From Gnetum montanum (lineage: Eukaryota; Streptophyta; Gnetopsida; Gnetales; Gnetaceae), in assembly GCA_015680685.1 (NCBI GenBank), contig MNCI01030582.1:798513-862512 (forward strand): 64,000 nucleotides of DNA, read 5' to 3'. Below the pieces are notes generated by a model. The model was not told the origin of the DNA and searched no databases. It saw nothing but the letters and a program-made list of their open reading frames with translations. Each line of letters opens with the position of its first letter. Within the stretch, counting starts at the first letter, position 1. The translations under genes and the position numbers were made by a program. Below are positions 25,720 through 35,993 of the stretch, piece by piece.

Positions 25720-28521
25720 TCATGTGGTTCCTAGTGGTGGTGGCTCCTCCATGGGCCTTTTCCCCTTATCTTGTGCTCCAAGCTTTGGAAATGGATATCT
25801 CTAAAGTAGCATCTAAAGCTTTTCTTCTTTGGTTTGAGGATCATGTGCTATCCATGTTGATGTTCCAATATTTGATGGGGTTGGCACCTCCCATGAACAT
25901 GACAATTGTGGAAACATCTGATTGGCTTTGATGTACCAAGCTGCAAATAATCATTATTCCTCTTTGTAGGCTCTATCTTTGTCTCTACATTCTTGATAAT
26001 CTGTTAGCCATTGAGCCAAATTTGCTACAACATCTTTCTAACCTTGGTAGCTAGCTTTTACCACCTCTAACTCAAAATTTTCTACCTCCAATTTCTGTAA
26101 TGTCTTTTTGTGTTCAAAAAATTCTACTTCATATTTGGTGTAGGTGGTAGCTACTTTCTTTTCCAACTCTATCCTTGGGCATCTTGCTATTAACATGGCT
26201 AAGTTGGCATACCATAGGTTTGCCAAATCCATGTATTCAGTGAGATCTTGGATCTATAGGTCTTGGCTTTTTAGTTCTACTTGGTGGACAAAGGCGTAGG
26301 TGTCCAGTATGGCCCACCAGTGAGTGTTTTAAGCACTAAAAGCATTGATATGGGTCTTATTCATATGAATTTCATTTTCAATGATCTACTTGTACATCCC
26401 CACCTAGTCCTTAAAATGTTCTTTTAGCTTCTCATGTCACTCAACCTCATTCTGCCATGCACTTATTTCAATGGTTGTCTTCTAATAGATGGTGTGTACC
26501 TCCTCCATTGAAAGGATCTTGTTTTCTCTGGTTAAGAGATTCATGTCTTGGTTGATCCTTATTAATTGTTCTTACATTTGATCAAAATTATCCTCAAGAA
26601 CATTCTTTTTTTTTTCAATTGTGGGCAACCAGAGATTCTCAATGGCAAGGAGTTTATTTTCTTCTTGTAAGGCCTTGAATGCTTTAGCATGTGCATATAT
26701 TTGGGCTTATGCCTTCAAAGCATCCCAATAAGCCTTCTCTTTCTCCCCCGCCACCCTTTTATTTTCTTCCAATAGTTTATTCAATTGCTCCATCTGAAAT
26801 GACTCTAGCTAGTTGGCTAGGATAAGTTGGAAAGGATCCCATTGTGTGGCTTATAGGGCAATGAACTTCTCTTGGAGTCTTGTCAACTCATCTTTTGCAT
26901 GTTCAACCCTAACCTTAACCATGACCAACTTTCCTTTTATGGAAATGAGGTTTGATTGTGCTACTATGACATCTTGAGAGATGTCAAACAATAATGTCAT
27001 TACTTTTCATGTTTGCAACAATCGATTTAATGCATCCTCATGTTTTGTAGGAGTCATCGAGGGGCTGGCTAGGACTTGAACATCATGTGCTCCTGTGAGG
27101 TTTGCTAGTGGCATAATATGGACATTGAATGATTCTTTGATGTGGTCTATGACCACTTTTGCTTCTCCAGCTACATCTTGGTGTTGCATGATCACTACTG
27201 TGGCACCTTCACCAGTTTCTAGTTGTACTTGAAAAGATGCAATGTTTCCAAAAATCTATTGTGACCATTGTGATTCACCTCCTTCTGCTTGTATAGAAAC
27301 CTTACCTCGTGCATGATCAATTGAGATCATGGGCTGTACGACATCATTAATTATCTTGAAGAGATTAGCCTCATCATGACTTCTGCAATTAACCATTTCT
27401 ATAATGTCCCTGAGATGGCTCATTGATGGTTGATAATCTTATGGTGATTGTGGCGGTTAGTTTTGATGGCCTAGGGGTTGCGTGCTAGGCCCTTCTTCCT
27501 ATTGTTAACTAGGACTTGTGTCCAAAAGTTAGCTAGGCCTTGTTGTTTGAGGTGTAGTGGGGCCAACTTTCTACTCTTGCTCAGGCTCCAATGTCTCACC
27601 AACATTTTTTCTTAGTGCTGGTGGCTTTAGTAATTTAGCATATGAGGCATTTTGAGATTTTATGGGAACATCATTAGTGTACCCTAGAATTCCAGCACAT
27701 CGGCACAACTTCTTGATTAGACAGGGAAAAGGCAATGCAAACTTCCCTATCTTATGTTCTTCAAATTGCCTCAAAATTTCTATGAGATATAGATGGGATA
27801 GATTGGCATTAACCTTGCCCATCAAGATTGCACTTCCTCTAGCCACATAGGTGGAAATCCTATTTAGTCCTTTTGTTAGGAAGATGTGATAGGTGCCAAT
27901 TTTGAAATAGATTCTCTCTTCAAGAGTGAGCTCCCCATATGTTCCTTCCTCCTTGCTATACATCCTCTTTAGCCATATTTTTTGTGCATCAACATTAGAG
28001 TGAGTGGATAGATGAGCAACTTTGGGCCCTATATTTGGAAGGTTCAGAACTTCTAAAATGGACTTAGTAGAGAAATCGACTAAAATCCCACCAATGTTAG
28101 AGATGGTACCTTTTTATTTATTATGCAAAAATTGGTACATCTCCCCCAAATACCATTCACCACTCTATGAGAGAATAGACCACAGTGGAGATCCTTTGAG
28201 TTAATTTCTAACTGACTTAGGGGCAAATTTGGTAAAGGATCCAGAATTGAATTCCATGATCATTGTAGTTGATGTGGACCTTTCCTGAATTGCCTATACG
28301 CATTCTAGAGATAATGTGAGATGTTGTCCCTATTCAGGTGTCCTACTTTCTCCACCTTCTACATGCCCAGATTGTGTATTAATAGGAGTTTCTTGATGAA
28401 TGCTAAATGATTGTGCCTCTTACTCTACATGCTCCATGAGAGGTCCTTGGCCTCTACCTGTCCTTGGGCATTTGGATGCACCTTGAGAGGATCCTTCCTA
28501 TTGTCCTTGTTTAGGGGCCAT
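25720..28521 (-). pseudogene. ORFx of E1, long structural-type ORF next to the 3' LTR
   Basis: ATG at 28521 (MAPKQGQ) runs to TGA at 25720, about 934 codons, with many internal stops but one dominant frame. The N-terminal third reads YFKIGTYHIFLTKGLNRIST, then LYLIEILRQFEEHKIGKF, then LPFPCLIKKLCRCAGI. The FP-LI--LC--AGI block resembles the plant domain known as 'putative plant transposon protein' (Transposase_32). The centre and C-terminus are rich in Glu, Lys, Leu and Gln and probably coiled coil. It ends GKRPMEEPPPLGTT. In Athila elements an env-like or extra ORF occupies this 3' place, but no signal peptide or membrane segment is evident here. Related copies lie at 12854-15150 with 43743-44190. 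Function unknown. Confidence 0.65.
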
Positions 28522-28529
28522 CTGTAATC

Positions 28530-30999
28530 ACACTAGGATCAACTGTTAGTAAGATCATTTAACAAAATTTAATTATCTTATACCTTACTCATTTCCTTTA
28601 ATGAATTTAATTCTTGCTTAGTATGATTCTAGAATTAGAGATTTTTAAGAAAACCCCCCTAAAAGTTTTACTATTGGGCCCAATTTAATCAAGGGACTCC
28701 AAAAATAATTTTCATAATTTAGGTGAAGGAATAAAATTGGTTTGGCATAAGTTCTTATCATTTCTTAAGATCACTTACCCCTATGATATCCTTTGGGTGA
28801 TTGTGAATTTTGAAATTTTTTTGCACAAATTATACCATACCCCTTTCCCATGACTGAGTTAAACACTCTAGCTTTAAGTAGGTTTGATTGGAAGGAGAAT
28901 TGGAGCATTCACGAGCAAGATATTGATGTTTAAATGATAGGTGCACAAAGTGTAAAAATTCATGGAAGAAAATTGCAACTCCCCTTGTGTGAACAATTGA
29001 AAATGACATTGACCTGATATAGATTTTATAGACATGATATCACGTATGCACTAGTGCAGACTTGATATTGGGTACTCGATATTATGTCCCTTCCAAAATA
29101 TGGTACTTGAAAAAATTGATAAAGTTTCAAATTTTCATGGACAAAAATGAAGGATTTAAGGTAAATTTGAAAGATCTAGGTTAAGGTTGAGTAGAAATTA
29201 AGGTACAAAAAGTGTAATGAAGTGGAATTAGATAATGAAGTTCTTAAAAAGGGTGTAGAAAAAGGACATATAGGCATGCACAGGAGCATTTGGGTTGAAA
29301 TGATGATAAAGAAAGAATAAATTTAGCAGTGCAGTACTCAGAGGGTATAAGATGATGCTGTGGTATGCAATAAGTGCAAATTACTAAAATTACACAAGTG
29401 GGTCCTTCCCAAAGTAGGTTCCTACCTATCATGCCTTTTCATAACCACACCTTAAATGTTTATAGGCACTAGAAGGGTTAAATGTAATCTGCACCAGTGC
29501 ACCAAAACACATACAAGTTAAATACCACCATGATGAGGTATGAATTCTAGGCCATACAAGTTAGAAATACTTGGATAGTGGGATGAGATGAATCATAGAA
29601 GGGATTCCAAAGATTGGGATGTGAGATAACTAACTTTGGGTATAATAAATCTTGATTGTGGGGTGTGATTAATGTATCATTAGCATTTCACTCCAAAATC
29701 AAGATCAAGTCCATGCCTCTGATTAGTGACATCACATTGTTTCATCCAATGATAGACAACCATAAGAACATCATGACAGTAAGGTGTATGATCACTTGGT
29801 GTTTTGTCCAAGGGAGGAGTGACTCAAACTTCTTTTTGGTAGATTCTCCTTAATATTTTCTTTGTTTTTTTTCTTCTTTCTTTCTTTTCGTTTGGCCGCT
29901 TTGGCACTTTGTCATTTCCAACAATTATCTAGAGAAGCCACCAACCTTCAGGAATGAATGCATGTCTTTCTAGTGGAACCCTCTAGAACATCATTGAGTT
30001 TCTTTATTGAGTGCCTTTATTAATCTTACTTCCATTTTTGTTAGATCTACAAGGACCTTAGTACAACCAAGCTACATGATAGCACATATAGATTTCACTA
30101 AAGAGAATCCACAAGTTCCCTTGATGTCACACCATAGCCATTCCCTCTTAGTCCATAATTTTTTGTGCTAGGCATAATGAGTACAAAGTTACTTTAAGTT
30201 TTAATGATGATAAGAATATCATCATACCTAGAGTAGAACCTTTTATTAATGGAATGGGTGGGTGGATGTTGTGGGCTCATTGTCCAACTAATTAGTCACC
30301 AATGATTTGATAGCATAGAATAACACCTCAACTGATAGGTCACATAAGTATCTTATTCATAGATGAGATTACCCTCAAAAAGATAAAACAACAAACTAAA
30401 AGATGAAAAATTAGAAAATAAAAATCGGAAAACAAAAAAATTGTAAAACCAAAGAAAAAGAAAAAGAAAAAGGAAAGGAAAAACATTTACTAATTTTGCT
30501 TATTAGAATGGGGGGCATTCCCCATGACTAAATCCTGATTCATGGTAAGAATTAATAAATGTAAGGTTTTGATCTATGCATGTTGGAAACATTGGGGTCT
30601 AGTCATATCCAAACCACAAGGTGTCTTTTGGTGTGGTGGTAGGAATGTACCCAAATTAAGGTGCACACACTTGATTAAAGTAGGCATAGTCGGGTAGATT
30701 ATAAGATGTGGTCCTATGATAAGGAGGTAATCCACTATGGCACCTGTGGCCATCAGATGGTATGAAAGGATCCATATGTCTCCCTATATGGTTATATCCA
30801 TTGGGTCACATGGTTGTTAGAGCGTTAATTGGTGGCCCAAATAAGGTAATAGGAGGCATTCAGTTTAAAGAGGAAGATGCATCACAATGCTAGGTTTGTG
30901 CTAAGTTGGAGGATGTAGTGGTTTTAGAACTGTGTTGTCTCTTTCTACAATCATGCCTAAAGAAAGGATGCTTTTAAAATTGTGGTGGACTTCCACCGC
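28530..30999 (-). other. Non-coding spacer of E1 between gag and ORFx
   Basis: Contains family-specific blocks shared with other E-type copies: around 29390-29480 (like 46130-46230), 29570-29730 (like 46310-46480 and 58780-58990) and 30100-30170 (like 50440-50520 and 59340-59430). The block at 29000-29100 has repeated GATAT words also present in the LTR U3. No protein motif was seen. The A-rich tract at 30420-30490 is a simple repeat. Confidence 0.55.
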
Positions 31000-32516
31000 T
31001 ATTGATAGTAGCAAAACAAGTAATTCTTGTGGGTTGATGTTGTGGTGCAAAACCTTCTGGTATAACTAGTGGAAATTTAGAAGGATTTGAAGGATGAGAA
31101 TATTAAGGGCAAGGAGAAGTGTAAGGAACTTGAGGTGGTAATCTTGTGGGAGAGGACATAGGTTAATAGTGCTTGGGAAAATGATAATGATGATGTGAAG
31201 TAGAGGATGTTGATTTAGTTGGAGAAACAAGGTGTTGAACATAATAAGAACTTGGTGTTAGGACATATGAAGGTTAAGGCCAGTTTGGCCATGGTCTCCC
31301 CCTTGACTATGGGTTTTGCTACTATGGTTGAACACAGTACTTCTATACGAAATCTAGATGTAGCATTCTCCCCTAATGTTCATATAAATGTGACAAGATT
31401 GGGCATTGGTCTTTGGAGTGATCGTATAGGGAAACATTGCATAGATATTTCTGATTTTTAGTTGGGCCCCTATCCTTATTTCCTTCAGCCTTTCTTTCTA
31501 GTCATCCTCTGTCCTGTTTCTTGGTTTGGCATCCTCTGTTTGTTTTGGGTGTCAAAGTGATTGTGCGTGGTTTTACCTCCAATAATATTTGCATATTCTC
31601 CACATTTTTCATGTACCCACTTCTTCATCTTATTGATCTTTGCCTCAATTTCATCTAGTGATTTTAGTATTGGCAAAGTTGGGAATGGTTCCACCTCCTC
31701 GAGGTAAGTTGATTTCTCCTATTCATGATTATGGATTTTTGTTACTTTAAGAATTTGGTCCTATTGAGATCTTTTAACATTCTCTCATTTGGCTATTTCT
31801 CCTTCTTCTTTTGAGACCCTCCTAATAAGCTCTTGGAATTGGTGGGTTTGTAGTTCATATAGTTGCATTGGGGCATACATTCCTAGGGTCTCCCTTGTTT
31901 CATTACGAAGCCCATCCACAATGTGATACATTACCCTTTCCTCAGAGAACCCATGGTTTGGGAATTTATTTAACAATGAATAATATCTTTCTAAGGCCAT
32001 GTCCAAGGGTTCATGTTGCCCTTGTTTCCACTCTTGGATTTGTCTCCTCAAGGTCGACACTCTTACATAGGTTTGATATCTTTCATTGAAGAGTTCTACC
32101 ATTGTGGGACAATGATGATTTGATTTTGATTTTAAAGACCTATGCCATACTTTTTCTTGGTCAACGAGTGTCATAGGAAAGAGCTTAAGTCCTTACCACC
32201 CATTATCAATGTTGTTCCATGCACAGACATCATAGAAGGCTTGTAAATGATGTTGCGGATCTAAATTGTAGCCTCCTAAAAACTTAGGAAAGTTATTTAA
32301 ATCAAGACTGGGTAGATGGATTTTCTTATAATTCTTATGGAATATTTGAATAGCCTTTTGTATATGCATTAGGCTCTTAGTGGCTAGCAGGGGTTCATTG
32401 TCACTAAGTAGGTTATGAGTCTGTGAGTTGGGATGATGTTGTCTTTGTTCATGTAGGCATTCCTTACTTTGCTTGTGGGTTTGATTTTTATTTCTATGAT
32501 GACCCCTTGAGAAATT

Positions 32517-32536
32517 CCCTAAACCCTAAACCCTAA
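32517..32536 (+). repeat. Three telomere-like CCCTAAA units in E1 gag
   Basis: CCCTAA-CCCTAAA-CCCTAAA lies inside the gag N-terminal region. It is too short to indicate a real interstitial telomere and is probably chance or slippage, directly beside the 51-bp duplication. Confidence 0.8.
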
Positions 32537-32634
32537 AGGAGTAGAGGAAGAGAGAGAATTGGAAGACTTGTCATGACTTTATGTTAAAGGATTAGAGGAA
32601 GAGAGAGAATTGGAAGACTTGTCATGACTTTTGT
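32533..32634 (-). repeat. 51-bp in-frame tandem duplication in E1 gag
   Basis: The 51-bp unit starting TAAAGGA(G/T)TAGAGGAAG is present twice (32533 and 32584), nearly identical. It adds 17 codons without shifting frame and repeats SHDKSSNSLSSS in the protein. Confidence 0.85.
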
Positions 32635-33020
32635 AAGTCTTCCAATCATCCCCTAATGTACTCTTGCTAACCCTTGAGAAGGTCCTAGGCCTTATGGGCC
32701 CCCTCATCCTACGGGATGTCCCATCCTCACTAAAGGTGTCTAAGTTGGATGAAAAGAGTCCTTGAGTATCATTGGGGTGTTCATGAACATATAAGACTCC
32801 TACATAAGATTGAGTACTCCAAACTTCTTTATCATCATAAATTACATTGGTTCTCTAATGAATTTCCTCTCTAGTTGTTGTGTTAACATTGTCGTGTGAG
32901 AGAGACATTGTTGTGAATTTTGTGTGACTTATTTGTAATTAATTTCCTTTCTAAAAGATATATTGTTAATACTTTGTTACAGTGATCTTATATGATATAA
33001 CTAATCTAAATAACTAGCAC

Positions 33021-33040
33021 TGTCCTTAGCAATGACACCA
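33021..33040 (-). promoter_or_regulatory. Primer-binding site of E1, decayed tRNA-Asp type
   Basis: One base inside the 5' LTR the minus strand reads TGGTGTCATTGCTAAGGACA. This is TGGCGCCGTTGCCGGGGA, the tRNA-Asp site used by Athila elements, with only C-to-T and G-to-A changes. It supports both the LTR edge and the Athila-like class. Confidence 0.75.
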
Positions 33041-33041
33041 A

Positions 33042-33862
33042 TGATGAGCGGTGAGGTACCCCTACACTCAACCATACGAATATGAGCATGTATGCATGAT
33101 CTAGTCAAACTCTGCAAATAGAGTAGTTGTAGCACCCATATAGTTACATGTTGATCACAGTTCATTATCTTTCTACCTAGACTAGTATTTTCTTTGTCAC
33201 GTATGGTTTAGTCTAGAATGAGGTGTATGATGTGATTCCTAATTACTATGCTACTCCTAGAGTTAATAAGAAATAAGTTGAGTGAACTAATAGAAAATGG
33301 AAAATAAAATCTAAGCTAGCCTAAGTGCGATGAGCATTCATCCTTAATCATCCATATGCATCTTGGACCTCGTGTACTACTTCTAGGATTACAAGCACAC
33401 ATTACTTGAGCACTACTAGATATTCTACCAGGTTACCAAGTAGTTACACTTAAATGTTCATGATTAAGATGTACCCATTCTACATTAACAACAAGAATAA
33501 TAAATAATATAAAGAAATATTAACTAAGAAAAAAAGAAATAATAATTAACAATTAAATAGTTAAAAACTAAGTGAATGCTGTAATGATGGAGTAATATCA
33601 ATCTTCATTACCGATTGTGTGCATGTCCAAGTATGTCACACTCGAAAAAAGGTTGGAAAGGAAACTAAAAACTAACTGAAAACTAACAAGGAGATTGAAC
33701 TCTAAAACTTACCAATCCCCTTTCCTGTGCCCTTGAGTGCTATATTTATAGGGTGACACAGGAATCATGATATCGTGTATTCGATATTGTTATCTAGGCT
33801 GTGATATCACATAATTGATATCAAGTATTTGATATCGGGGCCTGGCAAACCATGATTAATTA
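33042..33862 (-). repeat. E-family LTR 3: 5' LTR of E1
   Basis: TGATGAGCGGTGAGGTACC at left and CATGATTAATTA at right (the terminal CA has become TA), 821 bp. The TATA box CCCTATAAATATAGC is on the minus strand near 33740. It is followed on the right by the duplication GTCAT. Confidence 0.85.
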
Positions 33863-35993
33863 GTCATCCTTTAGTTGTTGTAACACCACAAGTCTTATAG
33901 CTAGGCCTTGTGCAAAAACCTCTAATGTTGTGTGTGCCAAAGGTAAGACTTGGTCATTCTTGATTAGTCCTCTATCATGCACTCTATATCTACAATGTAT
34001 AAATGCAAAAAATTATTGGAAATGAACAGCCTAATGAAAAAATCAAGAAAATGAAAACTTAGGATGAAATTTATGCTTGTGATTAGTAGAAAGTACTAGG
34101 AGGATTCTAGAACAAACTAATAATTTGGTGGCTTATCATTAGGATGTTATTGACATTGTACTAAATGAATTTAGGCATGTTCCAATTTTGGGATAACTTG
34201 TGCACTCTTGGTGTATACAAATCATCACACCAATCACCTTCTGCTTGAGTGCTAGGATCATCCACCATGAACTTGGAAATGTGGCTAGCAGAACTTTGTA
34301 AGAGTGTTTCTGCTATGACAACTACAATATTGATGACCAAGTATGATCATAAAATCACATTAAAGTTCTCAAGCAAGAACGCTAAGAACTCTTTAGCCCC
34401 AAGCCTAAACCAAAGAGAGCCATGATCAAGACCATGTTGAAAGGCAAAATTTTTGGTCCTAGTGCATTTATACAACACAAAATCCCAAGTAGTTCAACAA
34501 CTACTAGGATGGATTTCAAAAAGGCCTTGCATAACTGAACAAAACCATTAAAACACAACATAATAGTAAGCAAAATTCAACAGCACTTAAACAAAGATTA
34601 AGAAATATAATATCAACATTGCCATACTAAATTAAACTACCAAATTTAAAGTCACAACCATAATGAAGAAACAAAATTAAAACTAGTGAAATTCTACAAA
34701 AGAAAAAACTAAGTGAAAACTAAGTAGCCTAAGAAAATGAGGGTAGTCCTATAGTTAAAGAATGTATAAAAAAGTTATAAAAATTTTATGTCAAAAACTA
34801 AATAGTGGGAGAAAGATTGTAACATGTTAAGACCTATGCTAACAATGCACTAAAAATAGTAAAAAGTTTTAAAAAAATTTCAACTTGAATTTGATGAAAT
34901 CTTTGCTACAAAAACTAGTTTATAGTGAAATAGCTATAGTGAAGACATTGGAAAAGCTAGGAAAAAATTTCAAAAAATTCAAGGTACTACTCAAAGCCCA
35001 TACACACCATGTAAAAAAATTTTAAATACCTTAAACATCACTAGAAAAACATCAAAAGTTGGCCAACATTACCAATATAGGCTAGCTTGCAAGCTCAATA
35101 GCTAAAATTACAACTATATAGGGCAGTTTATGTGATCAAAAAATTTCACAAAAAATTACAAATTTTTTTTCTAAGTATAAGCATCACAAAATAGCATAAA
35201 TCAATGCAAATCCCATACCAATGTAGCATTAACTTACATAAAAAATTAAAAATGTATCTCGAAATCACTTTGAATATTTTCTGAAAAACCTAGTTGCAAT
35301 GAAATAGCTATAGTAAAGTCGTTGGGAAAATTACAGAAAAATTTTAAAAAATTCCAAATTTTATGTGGAGGCATTCTACACTATCCAATGGTTTCTAGGA
35401 TGCTAGGATGTTGCCAAAAAAATTTTCAAGGTAGGCTAACACTATTAATCTTTATAGGTGAAAACATGAAAGAAATAGAAAAAATGTTGTGCACTGGTCT
35501 ACAGAAAAAATGATAAAAAATTAAATGCATCTCCAAAAATAGTGATTCAACCTATAGAAAACATTAAACCCATACAACAATTCCATGGACTCCAAAATTG
35601 AAAATTGTGCACCAAAACCTTATAACCAATTGCAAAGTTTGGCCATTCTTTGATAAAAATAGGGTAAAAACGCATAGAGTAGGTTCAAAGAAAAATTTAT
35701 ATTTTTGTAGAAAAAATTCTAAGGAAAAAAAAATCTATATGCATTAGTACAGCCTAGATCCAACATTCAGTGCATGCAAAAAATTTTTTTTTCAAATGAA
35801 TGAGCTTAGGCAATGGAAAATGCTTCCATACTTTAGCAAAAATTAGCAAAAAACAATGAAAGATGTACCTGCCCATCATGGCTGAAGAACCCTCATCAAT
35901 GGAAGGCTTAGAAAGGTATGAGATTCCCTTGGTAGTAGTTTATTCCTCCTCTAAAGCATGGTTTTTGCTTGAGAATCCTCTTATCTTTGACAT

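Larger units (their letters stand above)
31000..32908 (-). pseudogene. gag of E1
   Basis: Starts at ATG 32908 (MSLSHDNVNTTTREE). The N-terminus is Ser/Arg-rich with RRMRGPIRPRTFSR. The core at 31785-32174 is open and reads MVELFNERYQTYVRVSTLRR, then QIQEWKQGQHEPLDMALERY, then FPNHGFSEERVMYHIVDGL, a clear retrotransposon gag domain with the Athila-like 'CP.HG' region. Next comes LDEIEAKINKMKKWV (about 31640), then a Pro/Ser/His-rich tail ending EGFAPQHQP (about 31060). The same order is seen in element D (60325-62192). Frameshifts separate these blocks. Gag forms the RNA-packaging particle. I see no zinc knuckle. Confidence 0.75.
24670..33862 (-). mobile_element. Element E1: Athila-like retrotransposon without recognisable pol, nested in C
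   Basis: LTRs at 33042-33862 (5') and 24670-25530 (3') in minus orientation, flanked by the perfect 5-bp duplication GTCAT (24665-24669 and 33863-33867). Primer site at 33021-33040. Gag at about 31000-32908, non-coding spacer at 28530-31000, long ORFx at 25720-28521 next to the 3' LTR. I find no RT, RNase H or integrase motif, so E1 probably depended on relatives for copying. The LTRs differ mainly by C/T and G/A changes. Confidence 0.85.
21525..35993 (-). pseudogene. Antisense multi-exon gene-like unit inside element C, split by E1
   Basis: Minus-strand open blocks with splice-like edges. Exon 1 is 35869-35993 (ATG, MSKIRGFSSKNHALEEE, donor CAG|GTAC). A likely exon lies at about 34200-34321. 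E1 inserts at 24670-33862. After it comes a block at 23617-24314 (acceptor TTGTAG|G, donor GTGG|GTAAGT) with frameshifts, containing KWDEVDLA, VGKYVSRRGKVEYLNSHRGS and WAMKKILTKEIKLGYALDLW. Next are 23277-23561 (donor CAG|GTATG), 22952-23185 (CTAG|GTAC), about 22708-22847, 21735-22549 (coiled-coil rich) and 21525-21587, ending DDVPPPS-stop. I do not recognise the protein. A captured host gene or an antisense extra ORF of a Tat-type element are the options. The intron at 23562-23616 would be only 55 bp, so that boundary is weak. Internal stops show decay. Confidence 0.55.

Noticed and set aside
31219-31461. Plus-strand 80-codon frame
   Set aside because: It is the antisense shadow of the E1 gag tail, which aligns with the gag tail of element D on the other strand.
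32517-32536. Interstitial telomere
   Set aside because: Only about three CCCTAAA units inside a gag relic. Too short to mean a former chromosome end.
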